A stretch of DNA of 64,000 nucleotides, taken from the IMG/VR virus record IMGVR_UViG_3300008114_000224, positions 1-64,000 of that record; one strand, given 5' to 3'. Positions within the stretch are counted from its first letter, which is position 1. Each line of letters starts with the position of its first letter. The notes under the pieces were generated by a model that had not been told where the DNA came from, did not search any database, and worked only from the letters and a program-made list of their open reading frames with translations. A program made the position numbers and the translations under genes. Below are positions 53,166 through 61,707 of this stretch, piece by piece. The DNA comes from a virus.

Positions 53166-56089
53166 TGAGTAGAATAGTTATCCCAAATCCTGGCGCAGGT
53201 TTTCTTGACCCCAACGAAGATTTAGTTGGTTTTCAGACAACGCAAGGTGGTGGATTAACAAACACAAATTTTATATGGAATTATGGGGTGGTTGAAAAGA
53301 TTGATAATGATTATCAATCGGGTGTTTTCTCAAACCCAATCACCCTGAGTGATTTGAACGTTAATATACTTGAGGCAAAAGAAGCATTATCGAAAGACTT
53401 AAAAGTTTATCCGTCATATGATTTGACTGAGGTAACAAACTTCACATTATATGGGTCATTAAGTAAAAGACTTTCAACATCGATAACACAAATTATTAAT
53501 TTCTTTCCAGCGGCTATTGAAGTTGACCAAGTTTATTTTGATTTTAGCACAGCTAATACCGCGACAAACATCGTATTCAATCAAAACGAAAACACAACAA
53601 GTTTTGACGTGGACGTTCAAAGAATCAAAAATATTTTCGATATTGATTTTTCACAAAACGCGGCAAGGAACATTGCTCTTAGACCAACACCTGTTAGTCC
53701 CTTAAGGGATATGACCACGTTTTTTAGAGATTATTCTTTGTTTATTGGCACCGGGTCAACAGAATATCAATTCATGTTATTCACAGCCTCAAATTCAACA
53801 ACAAGTGGAACATTATCAATTACCGTTAGTGGAAATCCATTTTCAGGTGATGTTACAACAACAAATACTTTGGTAATGAGACCGAATAAATTAAAAACTG
53901 AAATGGTTTTTAATAATGATTTTGATGAGATACAAAAATTTTTATTAAATAGATTTGTAGTTCCAAAATATACTGCACAATTTAAACTACCACAACAAAC
54001 TGATGATGGTACTTTTTATACATCATATGTTTATTTAACTTGGCCATTATTAGGTGTATGGAATTTGGATATTATTACAACCGCCTATGATGTTTACTTG
54101 GAAACATTAAGTTCTTACGGTGAACAATTAGATACATTTAAAACAAATTTAATCAGTAGATTTTTAACCACAGATGCATTTCACGAATTTGATACAAATG
54201 ACCAAAAAGTTGAAAAGGTTATTCAAATCTACGGTAGAAGTTTTGATGAAACAAAAATTTTTATTGATTCGTTGGCAACAATGACATCTGTGGAATATGT
54301 TCCTGAAAATGATATACCATCCGCTTTGTTAGTTTATTTGGCTAAGACATTAGGGTGGGATACAAATATTTCACCAATCACAAATGAAGATTTTTTAACG
54401 TCAATTTATGGTGTTAAAAACAAATCAATTTATGATGGATGGACAAGAGACCAAACACCTACAGAATTAAATTTTGAATATTATAGAAGATTAATCTTAA
54501 ACGCATCAAATTTATTCCGCTCGAAAGGGACAAGAAAATCCATAGAATTTTTGATGAGAACTATTGGTGCACCTGATGCTTTGATTGAATTCAATGAAAC
54601 TATATACACCGCAGATAGAAAATTAAAATACGAAGATTTCTTAACACAATATGTTCAAATCTCAGGTGGTACTTATCAACAACAGATACCAGGATATTTG
54701 GTTGGTTCTGAATACAAAATTAGAGGAAGGGTTTACAGCGCATTCACAACAAATTTAGTTGCGACAGAGTCGGACTTTTTAATTACTGATTACCCAATCA
54801 ATATTGATGGGTTTCCAAAAACACCTGACCAAACAACAAATTTCTTTTTCCAACAAGGTCAAGGTTGGTATGAACAAAATTCATTTCACGTCAGTGAAAA
54901 TTTGGTAGAAATAACGAATCTAACATATACATCAACAACGCCGACTATACAGGTTACAAAAGTTGCTCCATCATACGGACAACAATTTTTACAAAGATAT
55001 AGAAATTTCCCAAATATGGGTAGTTTAGGATTCACAATTAATTCTTTCAAAGATAATGCAAAATCAATTGCTGATGAGTCAACACCGACATCATTGGACA
55101 ACAGTTTGACACTTAACGTAAAAAATGTTGATTTATTTTTGAATGTTGGTCAGGGAATCACTTATGATGTTTGGTCACAATCGAATGAATATGATTACCC
55201 AATACCATATACTGGTTTAACAACACCTTATCCATCTCCTGGTAATATAGATTGGACAGTGATTAGTCCACAACCACAAACTAAAACATTCGCTGAGTTT
55301 GCACAATCATTTTACCACAACATGATTAACGTTAGAAATAGATGGTTTACAAATGATGGTAAATCTTCAGGATACCCAACACTACAATTAGTATATTGGA
55401 ATTATTTACAATCCTTAGAGTTAGCTGGTGTTGATACCTCAAAATACACTTATCAAAAAATGATTGACTACTCAATCGGAATTGGTAATTATTGGACAAA
55501 ATTAGTTGAACAGGTTATTCCATCATCAACAATATGGAACGGTGGTTTGAAATATGAAAACTCTGCTTTTCATAGACAAAAGTATGTTTACAGAAAACAA
55601 AGGGGTTGTCAATTTGTTGCAGTACCGTGTGTACCCTGCACCGCAACTGGTGTTTTATTTGCATATGATTGTATTGACGAAACAATATCAGGTGCAACTA
55701 TTCCTTGGAGTGGAACAAGCTCGACAATCGATTCCTTCTCAGATGCTCTATATATCGCATTAAATGGCGTTGTCACCGAACAAGGGTTCCAATTACAAAA
55801 CTGTGACCTCAATTCAATTACCGCTGTTTGGTATATTGATTTAAGATTAGATGATACAATATTAGTACAACAACCATTCTTTACTGGTTATGGTATAAAT
55901 GGTATACCAACAGAACAACAATGGATAGATGGATTAGATACTTACTTATCAACTATTTACCAATATGGATTAAACTATAATGTTAATTCAGAAAGAATTA
56001 TAATATCAAACTCAGGTTGTATGGAACTATTTAAAGACAAAACACTTACTCTTAATGTAGGGATAAACGCAACTATTTCTTGTGGATAA
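53165..56089 (+). CDS. Tail protein with P2 gpI-like region and Cys-rich C-terminal module
   Basis: A 974-residue protein. The middle (about 340-485) has IPSALLVYLAKTLGWDTNIS then FEYYRRLILNASNLFRSKGT and RKSIEFLMRTIGAPDALIEF. This is the pattern of phage tail protein I and related wedge proteins that join fibres to the baseplate. From about residue 820 the sequence changes to a Cys-containing beta module (CQFVAVPCVPCTATGVLFAY). Its final part (GIPTEQQWIDGLDTYL) is shared with the end of the next protein. It probably bridges the baseplate ring and the adhesins coded downstream. Confidence 0.65.
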   Translation: MSRIVIPNPGAGFLDPNEDLVGFQTTQGGGLTNTNFIWNYGVVEKIDNDYQSGVFSNPITLSDLNVNILEAKEALSKDLKVYPSYDLTEVTNFTLYGSLSKRLSTSITQIINFFPAAIEVDQVYFDFSTANTATNIVFNQNENTTSFDVDVQRIKNIFDIDFSQNAARNIALRPTPVSPLRDMTTFFRDYSLFIGTGSTEYQFMLFTASNSTTSGTLSITVSGNPFSGDVTTTNTLVMRPNKLKTEMVFNNDFDEIQKFLLNRFVVPKYTAQFKLPQQTDDGTFYTSYVYLTWPLLGVWNLDIITTAYDVYLETLSSYGEQLDTFKTNLISRFLTTDAFHEFDTNDQKVEKVIQIYGRSFDETKIFIDSLATMTSVEYVPENDIPSALLVYLAKTLGWDTNISPITNEDFLTSIYGVKNKSIYDGWTRDQTPTELNFEYYRRLILNASNLFRSKGTRKSIEFLMRTIGAPDALIEFNETIYTADRKLKYEDFLTQYVQISGGTYQQQIPGYLVGSEYKIRGRVYSAFTTNLVATESDFLITDYPINIDGFPKTPDQTTNFFFQQGQGWYEQNSFHVSENLVEITNLTYTSTTPTIQVTKVAPSYGQQFLQRYRNFPNMGSLGFTINSFKDNAKSIADESTPTSLDNSLTLNVKNVDLFLNVGQGITYDVWSQSNEYDYPIPYTGLTTPYPSPGNIDWTVISPQPQTKTFAEFAQSFYHNMINVRNRWFTNDGKSSGYPTLQLVYWNYLQSLELAGVDTSKYTYQKMIDYSIGIGNYWTKLVEQVIPSSTIWNGGLKYENSAFHRQKYVYRKQRGCQFVAVPCVPCTATGVLFAYDCIDETISGATIPWSGTSSTIDSFSDALYIALNGVVTEQGFQLQNCDLNSITAVWYIDLRLDDTILVQQPFFTGYGINGIPTEQQWIDGLDTYLSTIYQYGLNYNVNSERIIISNSGCMELFKDKTLTLNVGINATISCG

Positions 56090-58212
56090 TGGCAAATTTT
56101 CAGTATGAGTTTTCAGTAACAGGTGATTGTTCCAATAATGGTAGTGGTGCTATCTATATTTCTCTTTCGGGTGGTGTTGAACCATATACTATTGATTGGG
56201 TTGACCCAAACATTGGAACTGGAAGTACTAAAACAGGATTGGATGCTGGCGTTTACATTGTAAGAGCCAATGATTCTTTGGGTGATGTAAATAATGAATT
56301 TTACATAAATATAATAGTTTCGAGTGGTGGATGTCTAAGTGTAAGTTCTGTTAGTGCCACAACTTGTGGACAAAATAATGGCGTAATATCAATAAGTGGT
56401 CAGTCAACCGCTTATCCAATAACTATAAATTTATATTCAGGAGATACCATAGTTCAAAGTGCCGTAACAACTAACGGTGAGTTATCATTTGTAAACTTAG
56501 CACCTGGTGTTTATAGAACTTACTATGAGGATTATGGTGGTTGTTCAGGATATTCAGAGTCAGTAATAGTTAATTCATCAACATCTGTAGATTATGGTTT
56601 TTTTGTTGTTGACGATACAAATTGTTTTGGTCCCACAGGTAAGTTACAAATTACAGGATTAACAGGTTCAGTTCCATTTACATATCTTTGGAGTGATGGT
56701 TCGACAGGAACGACGATTACAGGGTTAACCGCTTCCACCTATAGTGTCACAGTTAGTGATTCTGCAGGATGTAGTGTGACAAAATCAGTTGAGGTTGAAA
56801 CCGCTGACCCGTTACAAATAGTATCGTTTCAAACCGTAAGCCCAAGTTGTTTTGCCGCTGATGGCTCTGTAAATATTATAATTACTGGCGGTACAGGTCC
56901 ATTTTTCTATTCAGGGACAAATGGTACAACATTAATTAGTTATGCAACCAATCTAATATTTACAGGATTTACACCTGGTACTGCAATTTTTACTGTGACG
57001 GATTCGGCTCTATGTTCAGTAACAGGTAGTGTTTATTTACAACCAAATGCTGGATTTTCAGTATTGTCAATTAACACACAAAATTCTATATGTTCAGCAA
57101 GTGGTGGAACTATTTCGGTCAACGTTCTTGGTAATGGTCCTTTTATATATACATTAGTCAAACCTGATTTGAGTACCGAATCATTTACAACAAATTTAAC
57201 AACACAAAATTATACTGACTTAGATTCAGGTGAATATACTGTAATTATAAGTAATACCAACGGATGTGTATTTACTCAAGATGTTACACTATTTACTAAT
57301 GATAAGTTTAGTATAACAACAACACTTTCGGCAACAACATGTGGTCAGGATAATGGTTCATGTTTTGTTCAGGTTGGAACAGGATACACAGGTGTGTTAG
57401 ATATGATTCTAACAAAAAATAATATACCTGTGATTCAGTATATTGATGTTCCACAATCAGCAGTCACTTTTAATGGATTATCATCGGGTAGTTACACTTT
57501 ACAAGTTAGAGACGAAGACAACTGTTCAGTATATCAATCATTTTCGATTAGTTCATCCAGCTCATTAGATTATGGTATGGAGTCAACAAGTTGTGGTAAT
57601 AGTGGTTCAGGTGGTACAATTACTGTAAGTGTATTTTCTGGCACACCCCCATTTACATATCAATGGTCAGACAACGTACCGATTGGTCAATCAGGACCAA
57701 GCATTTCTAATTTGACGGGTGGAACCTTTAGTGTAACAGTTTCCGATTCAAGTGGTTGTACATTAACAAGGAGTGTCATTGTTCCTTGTACACCTTTTAT
57801 TGTTGGGTATCAAGTTGTACCGGTCATTAGTAGTGGATTTAACACAACAGTTAATAACAAAAGAGATTTTGATACAATGGTCAATGAAGGTTTTTATGAC
57901 TTAACTACGGGTAATACGAACTGTGTTTTATCCGCGGCAACTTATATTGCAACAATAGAAGTCAGTGGTAATACATATCAACAAAGTTTTTACACTGGTA
58001 CAACACTAACAGACGTTCCAAGCGAATCTCAATGGGTAGATGCGTTAGAAAGTATTTTATCGGGAATTACAGGTGTTGCAAGTTATACGGTAAATCCACA
58101 AACAAATATTATTGAGGTAAAATCAGATTGTGATGGTAATACAGACCCGCTTAGTGACTCAGAGTTTATTGTGGGATTACGTATAGAATATAATATAATT
58201 TGTGAATCATAA
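56089..58212 (+). CDS. Tail adhesin with SprB-like repeats
   Basis: A 707-residue protein with seven consecutive beta-domain repeats of about 80 residues. Each has a Cys-x-x-x-x-G strand, a GGxxPYxYxWSDG-like strand and a LxxGxYxVxVxDxxGC ending. The clearest are [12 protein letters not shown] (third) and [10 protein letters not shown] (seventh). This is the SprB repeat pattern known from Flavobacterium gliding adhesins and other Bacteroidota surface proteins. The last 140 residues are a different module with [15 protein letters not shown], shared with the preceding protein. The ATG overlaps the upstream TAA; the frame extends 9 nt further upstream to a TTG, which is less likely. It could bind host surface glycans or mimic host adhesin contacts. 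Confidence 0.8.
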   Translation: MANFQYEFSVTGDCSNNGSGAIYISLSGGVEPYTIDWVDPNIGTGSTKTGLDAGVYIVRANDSLGDVNNEFYINIIVSSGGCLSVSSVSATTCGQNNGVISISGQSTAYPITINLYSGDTIVQSAVTTNGELSFVNLAPGVYRTYYEDYGGCSGYSESVIVNSSTSVDYGFFVVDDTNCFGPTGKLQITGLTGSVPFTYLWSDGSTGTTITGLTASTYSVTVSDSAGCSVTKSVEVETADPLQIVSFQTVSPSCFAADGSVNIIITGGTGPFFYSGTNGTTLISYATNLIFTGFTPGTAIFTVTDSALCSVTGSVYLQPNAGFSVLSINTQNSICSASGGTISVNVLGNGPFIYTLVKPDLSTESFTTNLTTQNYTDLDSGEYTVIISNTNGCVFTQDVTLFTNDKFSITTTLSATTCGQDNGSCFVQVGTGYTGVLDMILTKNNIPVIQYIDVPQSAVTFNGLSSGSYTLQVRDEDNCSVYQSFSISSSSSLDYGMESTSCGNSGSGGTITVSVFSGTPPFTYQWSDNVPIGQSGPSISNLTGGTFSVTVSDSSGCTLTRSVIVPCTPFIVGYQVVPVISSGFNTTVNNKRDFDTMVNEGFYDLTTGNTNCVLSAATYIATIEVSGNTYQQSFYTGTTLTDVPSESQWVDALESILSGITGVASYTVNPQTNIIEVKSDCDGNTDPLSDSEFIVGLRIEYNIICES

Positions 58213-59777
58213 TGGCCGCAAGGTTAACCATACAATCAATTACTGGAGCGTCACCATATGATTTTTACGTATGTGACATTTTTGAAAATAATTCTTTTTT
58301 ATTAGGTTCAGTATCCACAGATTCACCTGACCCTATTTTTTTATTACCAAGTTTATTTAATTCTGCACCACAAATCATGATTAAAATGATTGACAGTAAT
58401 GATTGTGTGATTAAAAAAATATTCACATGTGATTTATCTTGTGGTTTCGAGGTCATAATTAATACTGCCGAATGTGATTTCTGTGTTGAAGTGGTGGTTG
58501 ATTTGTGTGGTTTTGGACCGTATATTGAAGCTCTCCCAACAACACCAAGTATAACTTCAACACCTACAGCAACTAATACTGAAACACCAACTAGCACACC
58601 GACAGTAACTCCTACTCCAACCCAAACCCCTACGCCAACAATAACTGATACTCCAACTCAGACTCCTACGCCAACAATAACTGATACTCCAACTCAGACT
58701 CCTACGCCAACAATAACTGATACACCGACCCAAACCCCTACGCCAACGGTAACTGATACACCGACCCAAACCCCTACGCCAACGGTAACTGATACTCCAA
58801 CCCAAACCCCTACGCCAACAATAACTGATACTCCAACTCAGACTCCTACGCCAACAATAACTGATACTCCAACTCAGACGCCAACTTCAACAGACCAATT
58901 AGTTACACCTACTAACACTCCGACACAAAGTGAAACGCCGACACAAACACCAACCAATACTATAACACCGACTCAAACTCCAACTCCGACACCTGAACCA
59001 ACTCCTCTTCCACCATCACCATCGGACCCAACACTTGAAATTAATTATGATGCCTCGACAAACTTGAATTTTGTTGGAGCAGCCACAAGTGGTGCAACAT
59101 TTACTCAATGGACTGACCTTTCATCTGCCGCTCATAATGCGAATCCAATAGGGGGAGCAACAACAAGACCTCAATGGTGGTCTAATGTTCAAAATTCTTC
59201 GGGAGGAACTTGGTTTGACGGAACATCAGATGGATTGAGCGTTAACCCATTTGTTGATTTACAAAACAGTACTGGTGCAACTTTTGTTTGGGTCGGAAAA
59301 ACTTTCAATCCATCTTCAACACAACAAATGTCAATGGGCGAATCAGGGTCGTCAACTAATGAAATTTACATTAGATTGTCAGGTGGTACATATCAAGTTG
59401 GGTCTGCGGGTGGATTGGCAACAACTACTACTGCGGTTGATACAAACTTCCACATTCATACTTTAGTTTTTGACGGAACACAAACTGGTAATTCAAATAG
59501 ATTGAAGTTTTATATTGATGGAGTGTTACAGAATTTAACTTTTGTATCAAATGTTGGTACAACAATATCAAACACAGTTGATGGAATATATCTTGGTGTT
59601 GATTTTGGTGAAGTATATTATTTTAGTGGATTCATTTTACAATATTTAATATACAGTCGACCTTTGAGTGGAAATAACTTAGAAGGATTAACCATATGGT
59701 TACAAGACAGATGGGCAATATACCCACAGCCTACTCCAACACCAACACCAACAAATACACCAACAAATACAGCATAA
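58212..59777 (+). CDS. Adhesin: Cys-rich head, Thr/Pro linker, LamG-like domain
   Basis: A 521-residue protein. Residues 1-110 are a Cys-rich beta module ([20 protein letters not shown], then [18 protein letters not shown]), present again as a separate protein downstream. Residues about 110-271 are a linker of [12 protein letters not shown] 12-mers. Residues about 275-500 are a LamG-like lectin fold ([44 protein letters not shown]). The C-terminus ends in another short Thr/Pro stretch. It is probably a spacer-mounted receptor-binding protein. Confidence 0.75.
   Translation: MAARLTIQSITGASPYDFYVCDIFENNSFLLGSVSTDSPDPIFLLPSLFNSAPQIMIKMIDSNDCVIKKIFTCDLSCGFEVIINTAECDFCVEVVVDLCGFGPYIEALPTTPSITSTPTATNTETPTSTPTVTPTPTQTPTPTITDTPTQTPTPTITDTPTQTPTPTITDTPTQTPTPTVTDTPTQTPTPTVTDTPTQTPTPTITDTPTQTPTPTITDTPTQTPTSTDQLVTPTNTPTQSETPTQTPTNTITPTQTPTPTPEPTPLPPSPSDPTLEINYDASTNLNFVGAATSGATFTQWTDLSSAAHNANPIGGATTRPQWWSNVQNSSGGTWFDGTSDGLSVNPFVDLQNSTGATFVWVGKTFNPSSTQQMSMGESGSSTNEIYIRLSGGTYQVGSAGGLATTTTAVDTNFHIHTLVFDGTQTGNSNRLKFYIDGVLQNLTFVSNVGTTISNTVDGIYLGVDFGEVYYFSGFILQYLIYSRPLSGNNLEGLTIWLQDRWAIYPQPTPTPTPTNTPTNTA
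58540..59010 (+). repeat. Thr/Pro-coding tandem repeat array (36-bp unit)
   Basis: About seven near-identical copies coding [12 protein letters not shown] or TV variants, then irregular Thr/Pro sequence. Neighbouring copies are nearly identical at DNA level, indicating recent expansion. The unit length matches the array near 2.2 kb but the DNA differs. Confidence 0.9.
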
Positions 59778-59782
59778 GGAAT

Positions 59783-60109
59783 ATGGGAGCAAAATTATAC
59801 ATAACATCAGTAACAGGAACGGCTCCATTTACATTTTATATGTGTGGTTTGGACCTCAATAATTGTACTCTAATTGGTACTGGTAGTACCACTTCACCAA
59901 CCTTAACATTTATTTTACCTCAAATATTTGTTGGCGCACCTCAAATCATTTTAAAAATGATTGACAGTTTAGGTTGTGAAATTTTTAAAGTTTTAACTTG
60001 TGATTTAACTTGTGGTTTTGAGGTTATAATTAACACTGCTGAATGTGATTTTTGTGTTGAAGTAGTGGTTGACTCGTGTGGTTTTGGACCGTATATAGAA
60101 TCGGTTTAA
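59783..60109 (+). CDS. Stand-alone copy of the Cys-rich adhesin head module
   Basis: A 108-residue protein that is a paralogue of the first 110 residues of the preceding gene. Both carry TCDL(S/T)[12 protein letters not shown] followed by DFCVEVVVD and CGFGPYIE. Similarity is high at DNA level in the second half, so duplication is fairly recent. The frame extends upstream into the previous gene, but the ATG is the first start after its stop. The original probably joined the linker; this copy ends right after the module. It could cap or compete with the adhesin assembly site. Confidence 0.75.
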   Translation: MGAKLYITSVTGTAPFTFYMCGLDLNNCTLIGTGSTTSPTLTFILPQIFVGAPQIILKMIDSLGCEIFKVLTCDLTCGFEVIINTAECDFCVEVVVDSCGFGPYIESV

Positions 60110-60151
60110 AAAAATAAAAAAAAAACAACTAATCTAATTTAACTTATCAAG

Positions 60152-60158
60152 TATTTAT
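60152..60158 (+). promoter_or_regulatory. TATTTAT element before the 501-residue adhesin
   Basis: Lies 22 nt before the ATG at 60181, in a 71-bp A-rich gap. Confidence 0.45.
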
Positions 60159-60180
60159 CTATTAAAGTTAACAGATAACC

Positions 60181-61686
60181 ATGCCATCTTTAGATACAGT
60201 ATCAATTTATATAGTAAACGAAGACCCAAGCTGTCCAAGTACGACTGTTGAAAACCAAGTTAGTTTCAGTTCTTGTTCTGAAACATATATTGTTAGAATA
60301 AGTTCACAATCGAATGCTGCGGGTCCATTTAGCATTTATACTGGCTCAACAACAGGAACACCAGTCTATTCGGCGGTTACAAGGGTCAATTTAGTTGCTG
60401 GTCAGTCAGTATTATTATATAACACTGACCAATCAGGTTGTGTTACACCAACACCAACACCTACCCCAACTGTTACACCTACAATTACTCCAACATCAAC
60501 AGTAACACCAACACCAACAGAAACATCAACAGTACCAACTAGTACTCCTACTGCAACTGAAACACCAACACCAACAGTAACGCCTACTAACACTGTAACA
60601 CCTACTAACACTGTAACACCTACTAACACCGTTACTCCAACGAACACTGTGACTCCAACGGTCACTCCAACTAATACAATCACACCTACAAATACTCCGA
60701 CACCGAGTATTACACCAACTAACACAATAACACCTACAAACACGGTAACACCAACAGTTACTCCTACTAATACAATTACACCAACAAATACGGTTACACC
60801 AACTAATACTGTAACACCTACAAATACTGTGACACCAACAAACACAGTAACTCCAAGTATTACTCCTACTAACACACCAACTAATACTGTAACCCCAAGT
60901 ATTACTCCAAGTATTACTCCAAGCATTACTCCAACTAAGACGCCAACTAATACACCTACTAATACACCAACCAATACGGTTACACCAACTGTTACACCAA
61001 CAAACACACCTACAAATACTGAAACACCTACACCAACAGTCACACCTACTAATACCGTGACACCAACTAACACTGTGACGCCAACTAATACACCAACACC
61101 TACACCTAGCTCAGTATTACCACCAGCGTTGTTATTTATACAACCTGACGACGGAAGTTCAAGTATGTTTGTAGATATTAATACCTACCTATTTAATACA
61201 GGTAATACGGCATTCTTTGGTTTTGATGGTGTTACGGGACCAATTGGATTGGGAACTTCTGTTCCAACTACGGATATTGTAAATTGGATGTCAATGTATG
61301 CAACGTCAGGTGTCACAGGTTTACCAACAGTTAGACAATTAACATTAACCTCAAACTTATTGGATGAATTTAACATACCATCAGGTACTGTGCCAGCATC
61401 AGGAATCTATGGTAATGGAAACGCCTCACACGTTATTTTAATACCAACAGTTACTTTAGTTGGATACGAAAAGAAGATAAATCAAGGAAACGCAAGTCCA
61501 CCAGTAACAGTATTGAATATGGATTCATCAATATACTACAATGGTGGTAATGCAACTATAAACTATAATGGTCCTGTGTATTACAATGGTAATTATAGAA
61601 TGTACTATGTTGGTCCAAACATGGGAGGATTGTCAACGAATAACACTTGGTATTATTCGGGAAATGAATATTCATTAACACCTTAA
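60181..61686 (+). CDS. Adhesin with long Thr/Pro linker and C-terminal beta domain
   Basis: A 501-residue protein. Residues 1-88 are a small Ser/Thr-rich beta head with two cysteine sites. About 89-312 is a 220-residue Thr/Pro linker ([15 protein letters not shown]-like, with [11 protein letters not shown] stretches). About 313-501 is a globular domain with many Tyr/Asn-Gly strands near the end ([20 protein letters not shown]). The domain was not recognised; it may be a receptor-binding tip. The linker is the longest in the window and gives a spurious 223-residue Val/Gly frame on the opposite strand. Confidence 0.7.
   Translation: MPSLDTVSIYIVNEDPSCPSTTVENQVSFSSCSETYIVRISSQSNAAGPFSIYTGSTTGTPVYSAVTRVNLVAGQSVLLYNTDQSGCVTPTPTPTPTVTPTITPTSTVTPTPTETSTVPTSTPTATETPTPTVTPTNTVTPTNTVTPTNTVTPTNTVTPTVTPTNTITPTNTPTPSITPTNTITPTNTVTPTVTPTNTITPTNTVTPTNTVTPTNTVTPTNTVTPSITPTNTPTNTVTPSITPSITPSITPTKTPTNTPTNTPTNTVTPTVTPTNTPTNTETPTPTVTPTNTVTPTNTVTPTNTPTPTPSSVLPPALLFIQPDDGSSSMFVDINTYLFNTGNTAFFGFDGVTGPIGLGTSVPTTDIVNWMSMYATSGVTGLPTVRQLTLTSNLLDEFNIPSGTVPASGIYGNGNASHVILIPTVTLVGYEKKINQGNASPPVTVLNMDSSIYYNGGNATINYNGPVYYNGNYRMYYVGPNMGGLSTNNTWYYSGNEYSLTP
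60445..61115 (+). repeat. Thr/Pro-coding low-complexity tandem repeat
   Basis: Irregular 15- to 18-bp units coding [12 protein letters not shown] and TPSI. Codon choice varies more than in the arrays near 2.2 and 58.6 kb, so it looks older or more diversified. Confidence 0.9.
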
Positions 61687-61707
61687 TAATAAAATATTTA
61701 CAACAAA

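Noticed and set aside
56080-56088. TTG start for the SprB-repeat protein
   Set aside because: It adds only three residues and overlaps the previous gene. The TAATG-coupled ATG matches the neighbours.
60402-61073. A 223-codon open frame on the minus strand made of Val/Gly repeats
   Set aside because: It is the reverse complement of the Thr/Pro linker, where stop codons are absent by composition. It has no start context and no protein-like complexity. The same holds for minus-strand frames at 2203-2496, 58557-58805 and 62829-63171.
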